Assembly: GCF_051020985.1 (NCBI RefSeq)
Contig: NW_027475175.1
Location: forward strand, 396,836 to 460,835
Direction: 5' to 3'
DNA from: Nomia melanderi
Lineage: Eukaryota; Arthropoda; Insecta; Hymenoptera; Halictidae
DNA: 64,000 nt
Shown piece after piece: positions 36,650-49,040 of this stretch. Both the position numbers and the translations under genes were made by a program. The notes beneath the pieces were generated by a model. The model made no database searches. It worked only from the letters and a program-made list of their open reading frames with translations, and was not told where the DNA came from. Numbering within the stretch: position 1 is the first letter of the stretch; every line of letters begins with the position of its first letter.

Positions 36650-39600
36650 CCCTGACCCTGAGTGTTCGGCCCCATGAGAAGGTGGTTTTCTCGGCCCCTG
36701 GTGGTCCGAGGTCGTTCCTGCTGCCCAGATTCATGCGCAATGGCCTGATACGGACAATGCACTTTGGTTCATTGCGCTATCTCTAATAGCACCCGATATA
36801 TCACCAGATATATATTGGATTTTCCCCTGACCCTGAGTGTCCGGCCACATGAGACGGTGGTTTTCTCGGCCCCTGGTGGTCCGGGGTGGTCCCGCTGCAC
36901 AGACTCATGCGCCAGGGCCTCCTGCAGACAATACACTTTGGTTCATTGCGCTATCTCTAATAGCACCCGAGATATCACCAGATATATATTGGATTTTTCC
37001 CTGACCCTGAGTGTCCGGCCCCACGAGACGGTGGTTTTCTCGGCCCCTGGTGGTCCGAGGTCGTTCCCGCTGCACAGATTCATGCGCCAGGGCCTCCTTC
37101 AGATAGTTCACTTTGGATTATTGCGCTATCTCTATTAGCACCCGAGATATCACCATATATATATTGGATTTTTGCCCGACCCTGAGTGTCCGGCCCCATG
37201 AGACGGTGGTTTTCTCGGACCCTGGTGGTCCGAGGTCGTTCCCGCTGCACAGATACATGCGCCAGGGCCTGCTAGAGACAATGCACTTTGATTTATCGCG
37301 CTATCTGTAATAGCACCCGAGATGTCACCAGATATATGCTGGATTTTTACATGACCTTGGGTGACGGATACCGAACATCCGTAATTTTCTCGGCCCCTGG
37401 TTGTCCGAGGTCGTTCCTGCCGCCCAGATTCATGCGCCAGGGCCTGCTACAGACCATGCACTTTGATTTATCGCGCTATCTGTAATAGCACCCGAGATAT
37501 CACCAGATATATGCTGGATTTTTACATGACCTTGGGTGACGGATACCGAACATCTGTAATTTTCTCGGCCCCTGCTGGTCCGAGGTCGTTGCTGCTGCAC
37601 AGATGTATGCGCCAGGGCATCCTGCAGATAATTCACTTTGGTTTATTGCGCTATCTCTAATAGCACCCGAGATATCACCAGATATATATTGGATTTTTCC
37701 CTGACCCTGAGTGTGCGGCCCCAAGAGACTGTGGTTTTCCCGGCCCCTGGTGGTCCGAGGTCGTTCCCGCTGCACAGATTCATGCGCCAGGGCCGCCTGC
37801 AGATAATTGACTTTGGTTTAGTGCACTATCTGTAATAGCACCCGAGATATCACCAGATATATATTGGATTTTTCCCCGACCCTGAGTGTCCGGCCCCATG
37901 GGACGGTGGTTTTCTCGGCCCCTGGTGGTCCGAGGTCGATCCAGCTGCACAGACTCATGCGCCAGGGCCTCCTACAGATGATGCACTTTGGATTATTGCG
38001 CTATCTCTAATAGCACCCGAGATATCATCGGATACATCCTGGATTTTTACATGACCTTGGGTGTCCGGCCCCATGAGACGGTGGTTTTCTCGGCCCCTGG
38101 TGGTCCGAGGTCGTTCCCGCTGCACAGATTCATGCGCCAGGGCCTCCTGCAGATAATCCACTTTGGATTATTGCGCTATCTCTAATAGCACCCGAGATAT
38201 CACCAGATATATATTGGATTTTTACCCGACCCTGAGTGTCCGGCCCCATGTGACTGTGGTTTTCTCGGCCCCTGGAGGTCCGAGGTCGTTCCCGCTGCAC
38301 AAATTCATGCGCCAGGGCCTCCTACAGACAATGCAGTTTGATTTATTGCGCTATCTGTAATAGCACCCGAGATATCACCAGATATATATTGGATTTTTCC
38401 CTGAACCTGAGTGTCCGGGCCCATGAGACGGTGGTTTTCTCGGCCCCTGGTGGTCCGAGGTCGTTCCCGCTGCACAGATTCATGCGCCAGGGCCTCCTGC
38501 AGACAATGCACTTTGATATATCGAGCTATCTCTAATAGCAGCCGAGATATCATCAGATACATCCTGGATTTTTACATGACCTTGGGTGTCCGGCACCATG
38601 TGACGGTGGTTTTCTCGGACCCTGGCTGTCCGAGGTCGTTCCCGCTGCACAGATTCATGCGCCAGGGCCTCCTGCAGACAATACACTTTGGTTCATTGCG
38701 CTATCTCTAATAGCACCCGAGATATCACCAGATATATATTGGATTTTTCCCTGACCCTGAGTGTCCGGCCCCATGAGACGGTGGTTTTCTCGGCCCCTGG
38801 TGGTCCGAGGTCGTTCCCGCTGCCCAGATTCATGCGCCAGGGCCTCCTACAGACAATGCACTTTGATTTATTGCGCTGTCTGTTATAGCACCCGAGATAT
38901 CACCAGATATATATTGGATTTTTCCCTGACCCTTAGTGTCCGGCCCCATGAGACGGTGGTTGTCTCGGCCCCTGGTGGTCCGAGGTCGTTCCCGCTGCAC
39001 ACATTCATGCGCCAGGGCCTCCTGCAGATAATTCACTTTGGTTTCTTGCGCTATCTCTAGTAGCACCCGAGATATCACCAGTTATATATTGAATTTACCC
39101 CAGACCCTGAGTGTCCGGCCCCATGAGACTGTGGTTTTCTCGGCCCCTGGTTGTCCGAGGTCGTTCCCGCTGCACAGATTCATGCGTCAGGGCCTTCTAC
39201 AGACAATGCACTTTGGTTTATTGCGCTATCTGTAATAGCACCCGAGATATCACCAGATATATGCTGGATTTTTACATGACCCTGAGAGTCCGGCCCCATG
39301 AGACTGTGGTTTTCTCGGCCCCTGGTGGTCCGAGGTCGTTCCCGCTGCACTGATTCATGCGCCATGGCCTCCTACAGAAAATGCACATTGATTTATTGGG
39401 CTATCTGTAATAGCACCCGAGATATCACCAGATATATATCGGATTTTTCCCTGACACTGAGTGTCCGGCGCCATGAGACGGTGGTTGTGTCGGCCCCTGG
39501 TGGTCGGAGGTCGTTCCCGCTGCACAGATTCATGCGCCAGGGCCTCCTGCAGATAATTCACTTTGGTTTATTGCGCTATCTCTAATAGCACCCGAGATAT

Positions 39601-41650
39601 CACCAGATATTTATTGGCTTTTCCCCTGACCCTGAGTGTCCGGCCCCACGAGACGGTGGTTTTCTCGGCCCCTGGTGGTCCGAGGTCGTTCCCGCTGCAC
39701 AGACTCATGCGCCGGGGCCTCCTGCAGACAATACACTTTGGTTCATTGCGCTATCTCTAATAGCACCCGAGATATCACCAGATATATATTGGATTTTTCC
39801 CTGACCATGAGTGTCCGGCCCCATGAGACGGTGGTTTTCTCGGCCCCTGGTGGTCCGAGGTCGTTCCCGCTGCACAGATTCATGCGCCAGGGCCTCCTGC
39901 AGATAACTCGCTGTGGTTTATTGCGCTATCTCTAATAGCACCAGAGAGATCACCAGATATATATTGGATATTTCCCCGACCCTGAGTGTCCGGCCCCATG
40001 AGACGGTGGTTTTCTCGGCCCCTGGTGGTCCGAGGTCGTTCCCGCTGCACAGATTCATGCGCCAGGGCCTCCTGCAGATAATCCACTTTGGATTATTGCG
40101 CAATCTCTAATAGCACCCCAGATATCACCAGATATATATTGGATTTTTACCCGACCCTGAGTGTCCGGCCCCATGTGACTGTGGTTTTCTCGGCCCCTGG
40201 TGGTCCGAGGTCGTTCTCGCTGCACAAATTCATGCGCCAGGGCCTCCTACAGACAATGCAGTTTGATTTATTGCGGTATCTGTAATAGCACCCGAGATAT
40301 CACCAGATATATATTGGATTTTCCCCTGACCCTGAGTGTCCGGCCCCATGAGACGGTGGTTTTCTCAGCCCCTGGTGGTCCGAGGTCGTTCCCGCTGCAC
40401 AGATTCATGCGCCAGGGACTCCTGCAGATAATCCACTTTGGTTTATTGCGCTATCTCTAATTTCACCCGAGATATCACCAGATATATATTGGATTTATCC
40501 CTGACCCTGAGTGTCCGGCCCCATGAGACGGTGGTTTTCTCGGCCCCTGGTGGTCCGGGGTTGTCCCGCTGCACAGACTCATGCGCCAGGGCCTCCTGCA
40601 GACAATACACTTTGGTTCATTGCGCTATCTCTAATAGCACCCGAGATATCACCAGATATACATTGGATTTTTCCCTGACCCTGAGTGTCCGGCCCAATGA
40701 GACGGTGGTTTTCTCGGCCCCTGGTGGTCCGGGGTTGTCCCGCTGCACAGACTCATGCGCCAGGGCCTCCTGCAGACAATACACTTTGGTTCATTGCGCT
40801 ATCTCTAATAGCACCCGAGATATCACCAGATATACATTGGATTTTTCCCTGACCCTTAGTGTCCGGCCCCATGAGACGGTGGTTTTCTCGGCCCCTTGTG
40901 GTCCGAGGTCGTTCCCGCTGCTCAGATTCATGCGACAGGGCCTCCTGCAGACAATTCACTTTGGTTTATTGCGCTATCTCTAATAGCACCCGAGATATCA
41001 CCAGATATATATTGGATTTATCCCTGACCCTGAGTGTCCGGCCCCATGAGACGGTGGTTTTCTCGGCCCCCGGTGGTCCGGGGTGGTCCCGCTGCACAGA
41101 CTCATGCGCCAGGGCCTCCTGCAGACAATACACTTTGGTTCATTGCGCTATCTCTAATAGCACCCGAGATATCACCAGATACATTTTGGATTTTTCCCTG
41201 ATCCTGAGTGTCCGGCCCCATGAGACGGTGGTTGTCTCGGCCCCTGGTGGTCCGAGGTCGTTCCCGCTGCACAGATTCATGCGCCAGGGCCTCCTGCAGA
41301 TAATTCACTTTGGTTTATTGCGCTATCTCTAATAGCACCAGAGATATCACCAGATATTTATTGGCTTTTCCCCTGACCCTGAGTGTCCGGCCCCATGAGA
41401 CGGTGGTTTTCTCGGCCCCTGGTCGTCCGAGGTCGTTCCCGCTACACAGATTCATGCGCCAGGGCCTCCTGCAGATAACTCGCTTTGGTTTATTGCGCTA
41501 TCTCTAATAGCACCCGAGATATCACCAGATATATATTGGATATTTCCCCGACCCTGAGTGTCCGGCCCCATGAGACGGTGGTTTTCTCGGCCCCTAGTGG
41601 TCCGAGGTCGTTCCTGCTGCACAGAATCATGCGCCAAGGCGTCCTGCAGA
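36650..41650 (+). repeat. Array segment 6: mosaic of blocks from segments 4 and 5
   Basis: 36,650-36,960 resembles part of unit U. 37,312-37,661 is an isolated pair of type B monomers. 37,838-38,700 resembles the 20,700-22,000 order. 38,700-39,060 matches 31,355-31,715 (offset 7,345 bp). 39,286-40,460 matches the 31,766-32,940 order at 7,520 bp, so one extra monomer was gained in between. 40,438-41,500 holds a shuffled version of 33,000-34,000. Point differences are more frequent than between the 2,448-bp copies. Confidence 0.82.
37312..37661 (+). repeat. Isolated pair of type B monomers within type A territory
   Basis: Two neighbouring monomers carry the type B block (gtgacggataccgaacatc), although type B is otherwise missing for several kilobases on either side. 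The gaacatc variant and the preceding gatgtcaccagatatatgc match the type B run at 16,323-16,847, making them probable relatives. They may have been carried in as part of a larger exchanged segment. Confidence 0.8.
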
Positions 41651-42811
41651 CAATGCACTTTGATTTATCGCGCTATCTCTAATAGCACCCGTGATATCAC
41701 CAGATATATAATGGATTTTTCCCTGACCCTGACAGTCCTGTCCCACGAGACGGTGGTTTTCTCGGCCCCTGGTGGTCCGAGGTCGTTCCCGCTGCACAGA
41801 TTCATGCGCCAGGGCCTTCTACATTCAATGCACTTTTGATTTATCGCGCTATCTCTAATAGCACCCGAGATATCACCAGATATATAATGGATTTTTCCCT
41901 GACCCTGACAGTCCGGCCCCATGAGACGGTGATTTTCTCGGCCCCTGGTGGTCCGAGGTCGTTCCCGCTGCACAGATTCATGCGCCAGCGCCTCCTACAG
42001 ACAATTCACGTTGGTTTATTGCGCTATCTCTAATAGCACCCGAGATATCACCAGATATATGCTGAATTTTACCCTGAACCTGACAGTCCGGCCCCATGTG
42101 TCGGTGGTTTTCTCGGCACCTGGTGGTCCTAGGTCGTTGCCCCTGAACAGATACATGTGACAGGGCATCCCGCAGACAATGCACTTCGATTTATCGCGCT
42201 ATCTCTAATAGCACCCGAGATATCACCAGATATATGTTGGATTTTTCCCTGACCCTGACAGTCCGGCCCCACGAGACGGTGATTTTCTCGGCCCCTGGTG
42301 GTCCGAGGTCGTTGCCGCTGCACAGATTCATACGCCAGGGCCTCCTGCAGACAATGCACTTTGGTTTATTGCGCTATCTGTAATAGCACCCGAGATATCA
42401 CCAGATATATGTTGGATTTTTCCCTGACCCTGACAGTCCTGCCCCACGAGACGGTGGTTTTCTCGGCCCCTGGTGGCCCGAGGTCGTCCCCGCTGCACAG
42501 ATTCATGCGCCAGCGCCCCCCGCAGATAATTCACTTTGATTTATTGCGCTATCTCTAATAGTACCCGAGATATCACCAGATATATATTGGATTTTCCCCT
42601 GACCCTGAGTGTCCGACCCCATCAGACGGTGGTTTTCTCGGCCCCTGGTGGTCCGAGGTCGTTTCCGCTGCCCAGATTCATGCGCCAGGGCCTCCTACAG
42701 ACAATGCACATTGATTTATTGCGCTATCTGTAATAGCAGCCGAGATATCACCAGATATATGTTGGATTTTCCCCTGACCCTAAGTGTCCGGCCCCATGAG
42801 ACTGTGGTTTT

Positions 42812-42832
42812 CTCGGCCCCTGGAGGGCCGAG
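42812..42832. other. Perfect 8-bp hairpin palindrome, loop ctgga, in a type A monomer
   Basis: The arms ctcggccc/gggccgag enclose ctgga. This monomer has the type A block (gtccggccccatgagactgtgg), so the palindromic variant exists on both haplotype backgrounds. Confidence 0.65.
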
Positions 42833-45640
42833 GTCGTTGCTGCTGCACAGATTCATTCGCCAGGACCTCCTGCAGACAATGCACTTTGATTTATCGCGCT
42901 ATCTCTAATAGCTCCCGAGATATCACCAGATATATGCTGGAGTTTTACATGACATTGGGTGATGGATACCGAAAATCTGTAATTTTCTCGGCCCCTGGTG
43001 GTCCGAGGTTGTTCCCGCTGCACATATTCATGCGCCAGGGCCTCCTGCAGATAATTGACTTTGATTTATTGCGCTATCTCTAATAGCTCCCGAGATATCG
43101 CCAGATATATGCTGGAGTTTTACATGACCTTGGGTGACGGATACCGAAAATCTGTAATTTTCTCTGCCCCTGGTGGTCCGAGGTCGTTCCTGCTGCACAG
43201 ATTCATGCGCCAGGGCCTCCTACAGACAATGCACTTTGATTTATTGCGCTATCTGTAATAGCACCCGAGATATCACCAGATATATATTGAATTTTTCCCT
43301 GACCCTGAGTGTCCGGCCCCATGTGTCGATGGTTTTCTCGGCCTCTGGTGGTCCGAGGGCGATCCCGCTGCACATATTCATGCGGCAGGGCTTCCTGCCG
43401 ACAATGCACTTTGAATTATCGCGCTATCTCTAATAGCACCCTGGATATCATCAGATACATCCTGGATTCTTACATGACCTTGTGTGTCCGGTCCCATGTG
43501 TCGGTGGTTTTCTCGGCCCCTGGTGGTCCGAGGTCGTTCCCGCTGCTGAGATTCATGCGCCAGGGCCCCATGCAGATGATTCACTTTGGTTTAGTGCGCT
43601 GTCTGTAATTGCACCCGAGATATCACCAGACATATGCTGGATTTTTACATGTCCTTGGATGACGGATTCCGAATATCTGCAATTTTCTCGGCCCCTGGTG
43701 GTCAGAGGTCGTTCCTGCTGCACAGATTCACTCGACAGTGCCTCCTACAGACAATGCACTTTGATTTATCGCGCAACCTCTAATAGCACCCGAGATATCA
43801 CCTGATATATATTGGATTTTTCCCTGACCCTGACAGCCCGGCCACATGAGACGGTAGTTTTCTCGGCCCCTGGTGGTCCGAGGTCGTTCCCGCTGCACAG
43901 ATTCATGCGCCCGGGCCTCCTGCAGACAATTCACTTTGGTTTATTGCGCTATCTGTAATAGCACCCGAGATATCACAAGATGTATGCTGGATTTTTACAT
44001 GACCTTGGGTTACGGATTCCGAATATCTGTAATTTTCTCGGGCCCTGGTGGTCCCAGGTCGTTCCTGCTGCACAGATTCATTCGCCAGTTCCTCCTGCAG
44101 ACAATGCAATTTGATTTATTGCGCTATCTCTAATAGCACCCGAGATATCACCAGATCTATAATGGATTTTTCCCTGACCCTGAGTGTCCGGCCCCATGTG
44201 TCGGTAGTTTTCTCGGCCCCTGGTGGTCCGACGTCGTTGCCGCTGCACAGATTCATGCGCCAGGGCCTCCCGCAGACAATGCACTTTGATTTATCGCGCT
44301 ATCTCTAATACCGCCCAAGATATCACCCGATATATAATGGATTTTTCCCTGACCCTGACAGTCCGGCCCCATGAGACGGTGGTTTTCTCGGCCCCTGGTG
44401 GTCCGAACTCGTTCCCGCTGCACAGATTCATGCGCCAGGGTTTCCTGCAGACAATTCACTTTGGTTTATTGCGCTATCTGTAATAGCACCCGAGATATCA
44501 CCAGATATATGCTGGATTTTTACATGACCTTGGGTGACGGATACCGAAAATCTGTAATTTTCTCTGCCCCTGGTGGTCCGAGGTCGTTCCTGCTGCACAG
44601 ATTCATTCGACAGTGCCTCCTACAGACAATGCACTTTGATTTATCGCGCAACCTCTAATAGCACCCGAGATATCACCTGATATATATTGGATTTTTCCCT
44701 GACCCTGACAGCCCGGCCCCATGAGACGGTAGTTTTCTCGGCCCCTGGTGGTCCGAGGTCGTTCCCGCTGCACAGATTCATGCGCCAGGGCCTCCTGCAG
44801 ATAATTCACTTTCGTTTATTGCGCTATCTCTAATAGCACCCGAGATATCGCCAGATATATATTGGATTTTCCCCTCACCCTCAGTGTCCGGCCTCATGAG
44901 ACGGTGGTTTTCTCGGCCCCTGGTTGTCCGAGGTCGTTGCCGCTGAACAGATTCATGCGCCAGGGCCTCCCGCAGACAAAGCACTTTGGTTTATTGCGCT
45001 ATCTGTAATAGCACCCAAGATAGCACCAGATATATGCTGGATTTTTACATGACCTTGGGTGACGGATTCCGAATATCTGTAATTTTCTCGAGCCCTGGTT
45101 GTCCGAGGTCGTTCCCGCTATACGGAATCATGCGCAAGGGGCTTCCTGCAGACAATGCACTTTGATTTAGTGCGCAACCTCTAATAGCACCCGAGATATC
45201 ACCTGATATATATTGGATTTTTCCCTGACCCTGACAGCCCGGCCCCATGAGACGGTAGTTTTCTCGGCCCCTGGTGGTCCGAGGTCGTTCCCGCTGCACA
45301 GATTCACGCGCCCGGGCCTCCTGCAGACAATTCACTTTTGTTTATTGCGCTATCTCTAATAGCACCCGAGATATCACCAGATATATATTGGATTTTTCCC
45401 TGACCCTGAGTGTCCGTCCCCATGAGACGGTGGTTTTCTCGGCCCATGGTGGTCCGAGGTCGTTCCCGCTGCACAGATGCATGCGCCCGGGCCTCCTGCA
45501 GATAATTTACTTTGGTTTATTGCGCTATCTCTAATAGCACCCGAGATATCACCAGATATATATTGGATTTTTCCCTGACCCTGAGTGTCCGTCCCCATGA
45601 GACGGTGGTTTTCTCGGCCCCTGGTGGTCCGAGGTCGTTA

Positions 45641-46240
45641 CCGCTGCACAGATTCATGCGCCAGGGCCTCCTACAGATAATGCACTTTAATTTATTGCTC
45701 TATCTGTAATAGCACCCGAGATATCACCAGATATATATTGGATTTTCCCCTGACCCTGAATGTCCGGCCCCAGGAGGCTTTGCTTTTCTCGGCCCCTGGT
45801 GGTCCGAGGTCGTTCCGGCTGCCCAGATTTATGCGCCAGGGCCTCCTACAGACAATGCACTTTGATTTATTTCGCTATCTGTAATAGCACCCGAGATATC
45901 ACCAGATATATATTGGATTGTTCCCTGACCCTGAGTGTCCGGCCCCATGGGACGGTGGTTTTCTCGGCCCCTGGTGGTCCGAGGTCGTTCCCGCTGCACA
46001 GATTCATGCGCCAGGGCCCCCTGCAGATAATTCACATAGGTTTATTGCGCTATCTCTAATAGCACCCGAGATATCGCCAGATATATATTGGATTTTTCCC
46101 TGACCCTGAGTGTCCAGGCCCATGAGACGGTGGTTTTCTCGGCCCCTGGTGGTCCGAGGTCGTTCCCGCTGTACAGATGCATGCGCCAGGGCCTCCTGCA
46201 GATAATTCACTTTGGTGTATTGTGCTATCTCTAATAGCAC
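45641..46240 (+). repeat. ~600-bp segment repeated at 48,440-49,040
   Basis: The shared variants are unusual: ccccaggaggctttgctttt, ttccggctgcccagattta, tatttcgctatctg, ggattgttccctg and gctgtacagatgcatgcg. The offset is 2,799 bp (16 monomers). Several substitutions separate the copies, for example ccatgggacgg versus ccatgagacgg. Confidence 0.85.
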
Positions 46241-48439
46241 CCGAGATATCATCAGATATATATTGGATTTTCCCCTGACCCTCAGTGTCCGGCCCCATGA
46301 GACGGTAGTTTTCTCGGCCCCTGGTGGTCACAGGTCGTTCCCTCCGCACAGATGCATGCGCCAGGGCCCCCTGCAGATAATTCTCTTTGGCTTATTGCGC
46401 TATCTCTAATTTCACCCGAGATATCGCCAGATATATATTGGACTTTTCCCTCACCCTGAATGTCCGGCCCCATGAGACGGTGTTTTTCTCGGCCCCTGGT
46501 GGTCCGAGGTCGTTCCTGCTGCACAGATTCATGTGGCAGGGCCTCCTACAGACAATGCACTTTGATTTATTGCGCTATCTGTAATAGCACCCGTGATATC
46601 ACCAGATATATATTGGATTTTTCCCTGACCCTGAGAGTCCGGCCCCATGAGACGGTGGTTTTCTCGGCCCCTGGTGGTCCGAGGTCATTCCCGCTGCACA
46701 GATTCATGCGCCAGGGCCTCCTACAGACAATGGACTCTGATTTATTGCGCGATCTGTAATAGCTCCCGAGATATCACCAGATATATATTGGATTTTTCCC
46801 TGACCCTGAGTGTCCGGAACCATGAGACGGTGGTTTTCTCGGCCCCTGGTGCTCCGAGGTCGTTCCCGCTGCTGAGATTCATGCGCCAGGGCCTCCTACA
46901 GATAATACACTTTGGTTTATTGCGGTATCTGTAATAGCACCCGAGATATCACCAGATATAAATTGGATTTTTACATGACCCTGAGTGTCCGGAACCATGA
47001 GACGGTGGTTTTCTCGGCCCCTGGTGCTCCGAGGTCGTTCCCGCTGCACAGATTCATGCGCCAGGGCCTCCTGCAGATAATTCACTTTGGTTTAGTGCGC
47101 TATCTGTAATAGCACCCGAGAAAGCACCATATATATGCTGGATTTTTACATGACTTTGGATCACGGACACCGAAAATCTGTAATTTTCTCGGCCCCTGGA
47201 GGTCCGAGGTCGTTCCTGCTTCACAGGTTCATGCGCCAGGGCCTCCTGCAGACAACGCACTTTGATTTATCACGCTATCTGTAATAGAACCCGAGATATC
47301 ACCACATATATAATGGATTTTTCCCTGACCCTGAGTGTCCGGCCCCATGTGTCGGTGGTTTTCTTGGCCCCTGGTGGTCCGAGGCCGATCCCGCTGAACA
47401 GATTCATGCGCCAGGGCTTCCTGCAGACACTTCACTTTGGTTTATTGCGCTATCTGTAAGAGCACCCGACATATCACCAGGTATATATTGGATTTTTCCC
47501 TGACCCTGAGTGTCCGGCCCCATGTGTAGGTTGTTTTCTCGGCCCCTGGTGATCCGAGATCGTTCCCGCTGCACCGATTCATGCGGCAGAACCTCCTGCA
47601 GACAATGCACTTTGATTTATTGCGCTATCTTTAATAGCACCCAAGATATCACCAGATATATATTGGAATTTTCCCTGACCCTGACAGTCCGGCCCCATGT
47701 GTCGATGGTTTTCTCGGTCCCTCGTGGTCCGAGGTCGATCCCCCTGAACAGATTCATGCGCTAGGGCCTCCTGCAGAAAATTCACTTTGGTTTATTTCGC
47801 TATCTCTAATAGCACCCGAGATATCACCAGATATATATTGGATTTTTCCCTGACCCTGAGTGTCCGTCCCCATGAGACGGTGGTTTTCTCGGCCCCTGGT
47901 GGTCCGAGGTCGTTACCGCTGCACAGATTCATGCGCCAGGGCCCCCTGCAGATAAATCACATCGGTTTATTGCGCTATCTCTAATAGCACCCGAGATATC
48001 ACCAGATATATATTGGATTTTCCCCTGACCCTGAGTGTCCGGCCTCATGAGACGGTGGTTATCTCGGCCCCTGGTTGTCCGAGGTCGATGCCGCTGCACA
48101 GGTCCATACGCCAGGGCCTCCTGCAGATAATTCACTTTTGTATATTGCGCTATCTCTAATAGCACCCGAGAAAGCACCATATATATGCTGGATTTTTACA
48201 TGACTTTGGGTGACGGACACCGAAAATCTGTAAGTTTTTGGGCCCTGGAGGTCCGAGGTCGTTCCTCCTTCACAGATTCATTCGCGAGGGCCTCCTGCAG
48301 ACAATGCACTTTGATTTATTGCGCTATCTCTAATAGCACCCGAGATATCACCACATATATATTAGATTTTTCCCCGACCCTGAGTGTCCGGCCCCATGTG
48401 TCGGTGGTTTTCTCGGCCCCTGCTGGTCCGAGGTCGATC

Positions 48440-49040
48440 CCGCTGCACAGATTCATGCGCCAGGGCCTCCTACAGATAATGCACTTTAATTTATTGCTCT
48501 ATCTGTAATAGCACCCGAGATATCACCAGATATATATTGGATTTTCCCCTGACCCTGAATGTCCGGCCCCAGGAGGCTTTGCTTTTCTCGGCCCCTGGTG
48601 GTCCGAGGTCGTTCCGGCTGCCCAGATTTATGCGCCAGGGCCTCCTACAGACAATGCACTTTGATTTATTTCGCTATCTGTAATAGCACCCGAGATATCA
48701 CCAGATATATATTGGATTGTTCCCTGACCCTGAGTGTCCGGCCCCATGAGACGGTGGTTTTCTCGGCCCCTGGTGGTCCGAGGTCGTTCCCGCTGCACAG
48801 ATTCATGCGCCAGGGCCCCCTGCAGATAATTCACATTGGTTTATTGCGCTATCTCTAATAGCACCCGAGATATCACCAGATATATATTGGATTGTTCCCT
48901 GACCCTGAGTGTCCGGCCCCATGAGACGGTGGTTTTCTCGGCCCCTGGTGGTCCGAGGTCGTTCCCGCTGTACAGATGCATGCGCCAGGGCCTCCTGCAG
49001 ATAATTCACTTTGGTGTATTGTGCTATCTCTAATAGCACC
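48440..49040 (+). repeat. ~600-bp segment, second copy
   Basis: This is the partner of 45,641-46,240. Within this copy the ggattgttccctg variant occurs in two successive monomers, whereas the first copy has it once followed by ggatttttccctg. This is consistent with local conversion between neighbours. Confidence 0.8.

Larger units (their letters stand above)
31480..36650 (+). repeat. Array segment 5: homogeneous type A block
   Basis: Almost all monomers here are type A, and type B is absent. The block is dominated by two tandem copies of a 14-monomer unit. Distinctive variants include acatatatcggatttttccc with ggttgtgtcggcccc, cggcccgttgagacgg, gatattggcttttcccc-like monomers with gatatttattgg, and 174-bp monomers with gtccggggttgtcccgctg. 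Confidence 0.88.

Noticed and set aside
44078..44170. Unique insertion suspected where agatctataatgg replaces agatatat
   Set aside because: It is a point variant within a normal-length monomer and the phase is unchanged on both sides.
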